A stretch of 64,000 nt of DNA from Maratus speciosus. Taxonomy: Eukaryota; Arthropoda; Arachnida; Araneae; Salticidae. Position 1 is the first letter of the stretch; every line of letters starts with the position of its first letter. This document shows positions 50,787 through 60,000 of the stretch, one piece after another. The notes under the pieces are model-generated. The model did no database searches and was not told the origin of the DNA. It saw only the letters and a program-made list of their open reading frames with translations. The stretch lies in assembly GCA_963932465.1 (NCBI GenBank), contig OZ010798.1:14492981-14556980 (forward strand), written 5' to 3'. A program made the position numbers and the translations under genes.

Positions 50787-53700
50787 AGCATGGAATTCCT
50801 TTTTTATCACAGTTCAAAACTTAGGCTGTAAGTTTTCTGAACTAAACTAATTAGCTAAACTATCCGAACTCTGCTTTCACTTCTTTTTTCTTTTGTCGAT
50901 TTCAATTTTTTTTTATAATTGTGCTTGAGTCTGCGCAAGCGGGGGGGGGGGGGGGGGGGGGGGTACGCCTATGCTGAATTTTTTCAGAGGACGCAGGTTC
51001 GAATCCAAGCCTGTTAAAATGTGTACTGTTTTTGTCGATAATTCATTTCAATAATGACATATTTTATTAGGAAGAGAAATTATAGGATTTTTATTTTATT
51101 ATTATTTCAATGCTTATAATTAAATTATATAATTAATTTAATTAATTTAATTAATTAAATTATATAATTAAATAAAATTTAACTCTCAATAATATTTTGA
51201 AAAAAAATAATGATTTTATATTTAAAATATTTTGCATGTAATTATCAATTAAATAAACTGAACTGATCTACAATTTTCGTTACATTTTCTGACCATTATC
51301 ATGGTGACACACACCATATGGGTGTGTGTCAGAAATAAAAGTTTGTCATTTATATGCGTAAAAAATAAAACGGAAAGAAAGAAAAATACTCGTATAAGAG
51401 CTATAAAAGAAATTACCTTGATATTCAGGTTTAATATTTAAAAAATGTAAAATAAAATTCAAGTAAAAAAAATATATATATTATAAATCGTTAGCTGCAT
51501 CAAGTTTCAGATTTAGGTTTTTAGAGAATGAGACAGATAAAAATAAAATTCATGGCAACTTTTAATGGTCGTGTAGTTTTAATAAATAAATAAATAAATG
51601 AAAATAAATATTGTTATTAAGAAAAAAAAAAGAGGCCGTAGTAAGTAAAAATAATTCTCTACCCGGTATTTTAAGGTAAATTTCTGATAAAAAGCAAGCA
51701 TAATTGGTTGTAAATTATAAACTTAAAATTCTTTCACTTCACTGAATAGGTTAGACTGACAGCATCAGCTGTCGCCATAAAGAAATAGGAGTCACTTATC
51801 AATATTGAAATTCATCACGTAATTCGTCATTCAATAATTAATTTAAAAGCAACTAATTAAAAATTCAAGATTTTTTTCTAATGAAACACTCAAGTTATTT
51901 ACCGTCAAATCTTGACAGGCACTATCTAGTATTACTTACATTTCTTATTATTAAAAAAAAGCTTCCAAAACCGCGAAATTTCTTCAAACACATGGCTCTT
52001 TAAAAGCAATGCCGGCCCTTTAAAGAGCACTTCTGGTTTGACTGACAGCTGTTGAGTAGTTTAAAAGCCGCTATAAGTCCGGATCTATTTATCGTACAAT
52101 AAAAACAAATACAGTTTTGGAAAAGACGGTGTCCCATCTCCCGGTCCCAGGCCCTTACAGGCCCATACGTCTACGCGCGGTCAGACCCCGTTCCAAACTC
52201 CGCGGCGCATGCCGAAGGTCGCCGCCAGGAGTGGCCCGTTAGGGCCGATCCACCCGCAAACTCCGGTCAAGCCGGTGCACTGCCCAGCGCACGTCACACC
52301 GGTTAATCCCAAGAGGACGAATGGTCGCGTGCGACAGATCGCACCACTTAGCTAGAGGAGTCAAATGGTTCTTTCTCTTGGTTCCCGACCCGGGACGCCC
52401 CGACAGCCCGCAGGAACCGAGCACCTATAAAGGAGTCGGGCCCACGAACCAGTTCGGGGTTACCGAGCCGGAGTTGATGTACGGAGGCCCCTCAAGATCA
52501 AATACCATTATCCGGCAAAGACATATATGAGAGACAACCGATTAAAGGGGGGGGGGGTAGGTGACGCTCGCGAGCCCAGGAGAATCGCGGAAAGTTTCTC
52601 CTTGAGCGCATAGACACGCCCTCGCTAGGGGTGTACAGTTTTGGAAGTAAAATGTTGGTCTTTAATAAAATAAAATACAAAAAATTTGACAATTTTGGTC
52701 GAAAATTGCATTTTTAACGTAGTCAGATACCTTAATATAATTTAATACCTTAATATAAGTTTTGATTCGATTTCCATAAAATTTGAAATGACTCGAAACA
52801 CTTCTGCGAAGATTCTATACATTAAATTTCATACCATTCTGTAGGGGTGTTTTTGCTCTGTTGTATGCGGACAGACAGACGGACCGAATGATGACTATAG
52901 GTGCTACGTATTTAAGTAATTACGAACGCACCTAAAAAGCCTTTATCTAGTTATTGAAAAAAAAATATTTCAATTAGGCTAGAAGAATATTTGGCTTGTT
53001 TATTTAAAAATCAAGATATAGGGTGTGAAGATAAATTAGTTGAGCTATTTCATGATTGATAAATTTGTAAAATTGAATATGAGCTAATATTGATAACGCA
53101 ATATGGTGTCTATTTAATCTGAGATCTGCTTCATGTTTTTTAATTCTATCACGAAATTTTCTCATCTCCATACCTACATAAAGAAAATCTTTACTATCTT
53201 TTTTGATAGGTATAATGTATACTCCTGACCTATTGATTGCTTGGGCAGGAACAATTTTCGTATTTAAGGGGTCTCAGGACAAAATGAAAAAAAAAGACAA
53301 ATTTCAACATTTAATATCTTAAAATGTGTTCCGAATAAAAAGACAATTTTTATTCGGATTAAAAGATAAAAGTATGTTCTTCCATTTCCTGTATTTAAAA
53401 AATTGCAAGATTCAAAACTAGTATTTATAGGGAGCTCCAAACTATCAAACATGTGTCGAGCAAAATATTGCTATAACAACTTACTCGTTCGATTACACAA
53501 TAAAGTTTGCAACTAGAATGAAACTTTTTGTGCCTAATTATGCTTCGAACTATAATAATTAACCTGAACCTAAATAAACTTGTATTTAAATCATTTTTAC
53601 ATTTTTAATAGAAAGTTGTATTTAGGTACTACAAAATTTTGAAAATTTCAACAGTATATCACCTAACAAAATGTTTTTTTGAGAAATAAAAATATTTTAA

Positions 53701-56700
53701 GTTCAATTTATACAAACTAACATGAAACATTTGTTTTGAAAATTTCCTGAAAAACTATTCAGAAGTTTTCGTATATCCTGCGCGTTATGCACAACAACGT
53801 CATTTGGCGAAAAATGACTTCAAAGTTTCGGAAACACCACTTCAGATATTGGGCGGGTACACGGAAAAAAAATCCCTGCCGGCCCGGCCTACAGGCGGAG
53901 GTAGATTTCGAAGTTAAGTATATTAATTGCTCAAACAAAAACTAAATCATGATTAGATATAAATCCACTTTAACAGTTTTATCTGGCCGCTTTTGACGAT
54001 TTTTTGTTTCATTTTTATATAATAGCTGGTTTTATCAGAATCATGTTAAGGTGGTATTAAAAAAAAAATACTTTTTCATGCTCAACAACTCGAAATTTTC
54101 TGGCACATTTTCAGATTCATTTTTAATAGAAAAAATACGAAACTTGCTGACGTGATTTTTGAAAAGATTTATAAGCGGCATGTGTTCTTGTTTTTCTTTC
54201 AATTAATTGAAACTTGATTAATAAACAATTATTTTCTTAGTAGGGCAGTATTTTTCGCTTCTAACACAATCGCTTCGGGAATTTCTGTTCAAAATGCCAA
54301 CTTTGACATCATTTTTTGAAATATATTCTGCCTCTATCAAAAAATCGATCATTACGGTACATTATATAGTTTCTAAAGAAGAGAATCTATCAGTTGGATG
54401 CGTTTGAGAGCAAAAATGAATTTAAAAATGAGTCAGAAAACAAGCAGTTTGGATTTGAATACACCCTTAATAAGATGATTTTTTTCTTCAGCCGCTTTGT
54501 ATTTTTAATTTGTTTTTGCTGTCAGAATTAGTGCTATCAAAAACTTATCTATATAAATGTTGAAGAAAATATTAAGAAGATATTTGATAAATTCATGGGG
54601 ATTTTATATCTTGTGAATTGACGGAGATGTGGTAATTTTTCTTCTTCACCCCCATTTTTTTGTTTTCGTTTTTAATTTTTTTTTTTTTTGCGGTACGAAT
54701 TGGTCTTATCAAAAACTAGTGAATATAAAAATTGTAGATAATATTAAGGAGATGTATATATAATAAAATTAATTGAATTTGATATCTTGAGAATTGACGA
54801 ATTTATGAATTTTTTCCCCAAAAAACCCTATTTTTTGAGCCCCTTGATCTCATTTTTAATTTTATCAAAAATCTGTGATGCATAAATTTTTGGCCCTATT
54901 TTTAGGAGTAATAAAAACTTTAATCTGATTTGATATGTACAAAATTTAAGAAGTTATGGGTTTTTTTCTGTTTTCACAAAACCCCTCCCTATTTCTAGCC
55001 CCTTGCCCATTAACGAACTTGACCGAGATTTTATGCCCCTTGATTTTATGTGTCAGTTTGGAAGAGATTTGCGCAGAATTGTGGAAGTTATCGTGTCCAG
55101 AAGAAAGTGATATATATAGATAGATACATAGATGATAGATAGATAAAGTTTTTTACTGAGGGTGGTTTTGGGTTCTAGAGGTCATGATCGGTGTAGATCT
55201 GCAAAAATTTTTCAGAAATTCCAACATAGGAACGACGCCAATATGTAGTATTTCATACGAAATCTACCTAAAATGGGTAATCAAAATTGAGTAAAAGCTA
55301 CTCAATTTTAAATACGTCACATACTCAAAATAGCTCCGATCCAAATGCACTCAAAATTAAAAAACACATGTACTCATTTTTAATACCATGATTGTGTTCA
55401 AATGTGAATCGTTATGTAGTGCGCCGCTGAACCTACAAATTAAAGTTAAAATGTAGTGACGTTTATTTCTCGTTCAAAATTAAAAACGTTCAAAACGTTC
55501 TCGTTCAACAAGAAACGTTTAATTTGCTATTTATTAAGAAAAAATAGAAAAATTATTAGCAAGATATCCAAATCAAATATTTTTAAGAGAAGAGCATTAT
55601 TTGCAAGCACTTTTAAATTATTTTAAAATACGGTGAATAATTTGATATTTACATTAATAAACGTCTTTTATGACACCATAAATGAAATAAACCATTACAG
55701 GTTAAAAAATTATCGTTTTGTTTGAGTTTCATAACATGTGATGTTTCAAAATTGAGAAAGCATATGTTTCATTTTTGATGCAAACATACTCAATTCGATA
55801 TGAGTACATCGATTTACTCATTTTTGAGTACTTCACTTTTTTTTCAGTGTATAATTCTAATAGCCATAACTTTTGTTCTAATTGCAATATCAAGGAAACA
55901 ATCATATCAAAATGTTCAGAAAAGACAGAACTTTAACATTTAAAAAAAATTTAATTCCGAAAATTTTGAAGCTTTAAGAGTTCTGAGACCCCTTAACAGA
56001 TCTTTTAACTTTGAGAGAGGGACTGCGATTAATTTTACATAATATTTCATCAAATTGCTCATGTTATCTATTTCTCATAGGAACTGGTAATTCGCCTGAC
56101 CTACACCGTTCCAGCGAAACTCAACTTCGGACCCTTGAAAAAACTGAAAAAAGTACAATTGTCATACAATAAAATTACAGAATTAGGAGACGACTGGTTT
56201 AGCAATGGCCTGTCTTCTTTAGAATTCCTGTACATTTTTGAAAATAAAATTGAAAAGATTGGAAGCAACATCTTTTCCCGACTGAGTAACTTGAAGACGT
56301 TATGGTTAACAGGAAATCGGTTGGGTGACATTGAACGCAGTATGTTTCCAACGACTGCGGACAGATTGGAAAACCTGGACCTCGAGTAAGTTAATTATCT
56401 ATCTATATATTTATATAAAATCAAAGTCTCTGTGTATCCCTCACAATTCCGGTTGGACCACCTCATTGACCGCGGCCATCATTCCGATGCCGTAAATAAG
56501 ACAGTTGTTCGATTTATGGAAATAATCTACGTTGTATCACATCTTATTCTTCTTCATTTTCCCTAAAACCTTAAAAAAAAAAATACACAATTATAATGTT
56601 TTAAGCTCTGAATAAAAAATAACCAGGTACCATTAACAGATTACCGATATAAACAAACGAGTATTTCAGAAATTGTATTTAATTTTACAAATGTAAACAA

Positions 56701-56983
56701 TGTGTAGTGAATCATTCGTTTTTTGAAAATTCATTGACAAACATTTAAAAACTTTCGCGCATTGAATATTTTAACTCCTGTAGTATTAATATGCTAATGA
56801 CGTCATTCGCCTATGAATCAATGAAAATAGTTCATAATTTAAAATTAAAATCTTAGTAAACTAAATTCTATTTTCGGTACTTTTATGTTAAACGGGGAAA
56901 TCTCGCCAATAACGGTCTTTCCCCCCTCCAATACTAGTTATTTTTTCACAACAATACTTTGAAGTTGAAATAAAATGCTATGG

Positions 56984-57017
<34 letters not shown>

Positions 57018-60000
57018 GTATTTTAAAGGATATAGGTGAAAGACATGTGTTTTAATTATATGCAATATATATGTTTTAAATAAAAGTTATGCCTTTTTAA
57101 AAAAAATGGGTTAAAGATTTATATTTCAAGTATAATTAATGCAATATGAATGATGTAAATGAGAACAATATTTGGCGTTTTATCACATCGCCAAGCTAAC
57201 ATAAAAGTGCTCTATTTTCTGAGTATTATGTAATGAACATGGTCTTTAGTTTGTTTGTTTTAGGTTTATATGCTTAATTTATTTTGGAAAAATTGATTTG
57301 ATGAATGATTAATCCCTTTTCCTTTTTTTTCAAACTTAATTACTTTTCAGCAGTGCAGACAAACTTTTGGGATAATGAAACAAATTAAACTAATACACTG
57401 AAACCTCTCTGTATGGGCCACCTGTCGTTCCATTGAAAATTGTCCCTTATGAGGAGTGGCCCTTGAATAGGGGTGATCAAATTTTTCATTTCTCTTTATT
57501 TTTACCCCGCGATTTTTAAAATCTGTATATTCTTTCAATAAGTTCTCTTTGTTTTTAACAATATTATTTATTTCATTCTTGCAGCAATTAAACTGTGAAG
57601 CCAATTCTCTTGCAGATGTTCCTTGATCATGACAATTAAGAACTTTGATTTTGGCATTCAAATCCAAATGTACTCTTTAGCTTTATTTAGGTGCCATAGT
57701 TTTTAATTTTACATAAGCCTGAGCATAAAATTTCTAGTGTTAAAATTGCGCTTCAATATGCATTCACAGTTTTAGTAAATGTGGAATCAGTTTTTCTAGA
57801 TAACCTGTTATCCTTTGTGAGCCCACAACAAAGGGTCAAGATTCCCCTCCAACCCAACCCCTACATGTTGAAATGTCAAAAAATGTGTGAGGAACACCTG
57901 TTTGTCTCACTTACGGAAATATTTGTGGTCCTCCATTGTGTTACTAAATCCTCCCCATCTCCCCTTGCCTTCTTTGTTGCAAGTGCAGTTGTTTGCTGAA
58001 CTCTTATCTTTTGGTTCAGGAATTCAATACACATGTTTAGGATTTAAGGCACAAATGGCCTCTATGAGGGGTAGGAGTGGCCCCTAATAGGAGTAAATTT
58101 AACATTATATCTATGGGAAAATTTTTCGTTGTCCCTTAACAGAGGTGGCCCTTGAGTAGGGGTGGCCTTTAAAAGAAGTTTCACTGTATATTATAGATTT
58201 ACATCATGTATTTTAAATTATTTAGCTGTGAAAAAAAAAGTAGATTATTAATTTTAGTTGTAAAAAATTTTAAATAACAACAAAAATTTCTGGTCTATAG
58301 AAATATAAATTGTCTACTTTTATTTACTTTAACTTTTCTGTGGTATCTTTATTTTGACACTAAATCACTAGATGGCAGCATCAAAAAATGTTTTAAAAAA
58401 GCCACTCATGTAAGCAAATTATTCTTCTGGCATATGTAGTCTTGTGTTTGTGTATGTTGGTTTTCGTTTGTTAACGTTCTCTAATAAATATGAATTATGT
58501 TCGTTAGATCAGTGTCACTTCATCATTGTGTTAAGTGTTATAGTTATTAATTAATTAATTAGTTAAAAGCACAATATTTTCATTAAATATCGAAACATTT
58601 AAAATAAATTTCATAGTTTAAAATGTACTTATATGCTACAAAAACATATATTCAATGAATATTTTTCATAAATTTCATTGCTTGTACATATTTTTGCCAT
58701 TGTGGTTAGAAAATAATTGATAAAAAGTTTCGCTGCGAAAAATGATTGTCTGACTGGGATTTGAACTGAAATAGAAAATTCAGAAATCAAACGCGCTACC
58801 AACCACTCTGCTGAGCCACTTGGCAAAGGGCCAAATTTATCCGATTATAAACAGTGCCGTAATTTTTGACACTTATTTTCTCAAGACCCCCCCCCCTCCG
58901 TATTCCACTTTGTGACTTTCATATATTTATAACTAACTATACGCTATCTATACACAAACGTTCACTGCATTCTGTGTCTCCGACCTCAGACCCTCCCCTT
59001 ATAAGTGTTCATTTGGAAAGGAAAAGTTTCATTTTAACTACTTTAAAATATTTTTGTATTTAATTTTCAGAGGGAATGCTTTGACCGACCTACCCGAAGA
59101 TTTATTCAGCCGAATGCCATCCCTTAAGAGTGTATCGCTTGACAGAAATGAAATTACGACGTTGGACGAACGTACTTGGTCTCCCATTTGGCAACAGTTG
59201 TGGACTCTTGACGTGTCCGGTGAGTATACTTAAGGGGGTCCGGGACACAAAAATCTTAAAATTTTCTTAAAATTTTTTATTGCATTAAAATTTTCTCTGT
59301 TTTTTTTTTTTTTTTTTTTTCTTAAAATGAAGTTTAAATCATGTTTCTATCTTAATTGGAACTGGAAATATTCATTTTTAAGTTTTAGTTTATTTTTAAA
59401 ATCTAGCTTTCAAGCAATGGTTGTCATGAAAACGATTTTTTGCGAAAATGCGTTTTTCTTCATTTTTTTTCACCATTTCCCGTATTTAAATTGTTATAAG
59501 TCAAGAACCGTTAAAGATAAATGGTTGAAATTTCGAAAGTGTCTTTTTTAATTTTTTTACTTTAATTTTGATTCAGCAAATTTGAAAAAAATTATTTACT
59601 TTTGAAAATATGATTTTTTTTAAAAAGTGCGTCATTTTTCTCAAATTTTTACTTTAAATATTTTTAATTTTTATTTAAATCAATATTTAAAAAAATGCTG
59701 AATCTAAATTAAAACTTATGTATTTTTGTTTATTTAACTGCAAAAAAATTGAAATTCTACAAATAATATTTCGAATTATAACGATTTTAAACTACCCTAC
59801 TTTTTTTTAATAAAATTTAAATTTAAAATTTTTTGAAAAATATTATGAGAAGTTTTATCATGTGATGTTATTTACAAATGATATGGTTAACCATCACAAA
59901 AATTTTCGAAATTATAACTCAATAAATAAAAATTATTTGAAAATGTGTCCTGGACCCCCTCTGATATCAGATTCACCAATTTTTCGAGCAATTTTTGAGC

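Larger units (their letters stand above)
41964..50973. mobile_element. CATAGGCGTA-ended DNA element with 5-bp TSD
   Basis: It begins CATAGGCGTAACC and ends GGTACGCCTATG, flanked by a perfect CTGAA duplication (41959-41963 and 50974-50978). The right end includes a 23-G run, and a 32-bp-type minisatellite lies near it. Total 9.0 kb, of which 42656-48611 is nested insertion. No transposase was recognised and I do not assign a superfamily. Confidence 0.8.
41926..51006 (+). pseudogene. tRNA-like unit split by a 9-kb transposon
   Basis: The A box TAGCGTAGTCGG is at 41926-41937 and the B box GGTTCGAATCC at 50996-51006. They belong to one unit. The left part ends ...ggctctgaa (41963) and the right part resumes at ctgaattttttcagagg (50974), with CTGAA duplicated. 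Removing the insertion restores a tRNA-scale spacing of about 60 bp between boxes and an anticodon-like stem CTCTG/CAGAG. It is either a decayed tRNA gene or the head of a SINE. Not functional now. Confidence 0.65.
37037..52731. mobile_element. TTAA-flanked element hosting the transposon nest
   Basis: The ends GGTGCCTGACTACGT and ACGTAGTCAGATACC are inverted (13 of 15 match), with TTAA at 37033-37036 and 52732-52735. TTAA duplications indicate piggyBac or Kolobok type. No transposase was recognised. Without the nested insertions (38121-41699, 41964-50973, 52123-52633) it would be about 2.6 kb. The target is the older repeat above. Confidence 0.75.
36766..52932 (-). repeat. Dispersed 'GTGCGTTCGTA' repeat, copy 4, split by a 15.7-kb insertion
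   Basis: One half is 36766-37036 (caaatgaggtgcgttcgtac ... gaatgaagaaaag) and the other 52732-52932 (gttttgattcgatttcc ... taattacgaacgcacc). Together they restore the order seen at 5047-5500 on the minus strand. The break falls at TTAA inside 'tttttaagttttgattcg' of the intact copies. This is the oldest layer of the nest. Confidence 0.75.
53268..55992 (+). mobile_element. TTAA element upstream of exon 2, interrupted
   Basis: The ends GGGGTCTCAGGAC and GTTCTGAGACCCC lie between TTAA sites (53264-53267 and 55993-55996). Without the insertion at 53860-55849 it is about 733 bp, the same size as the copy at 27363-28095 and alignable to it. It stops 88 bp before exon 2. Confidence 0.8.

Noticed and set aside
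52123..52633. GC-rich block as bacterial contamination or rRNA
   Set aside because: It is a discrete insertion with a 13-bp TSD, has no recognisable rRNA or bacterial coding sequence, and both flanks continue the same host element.
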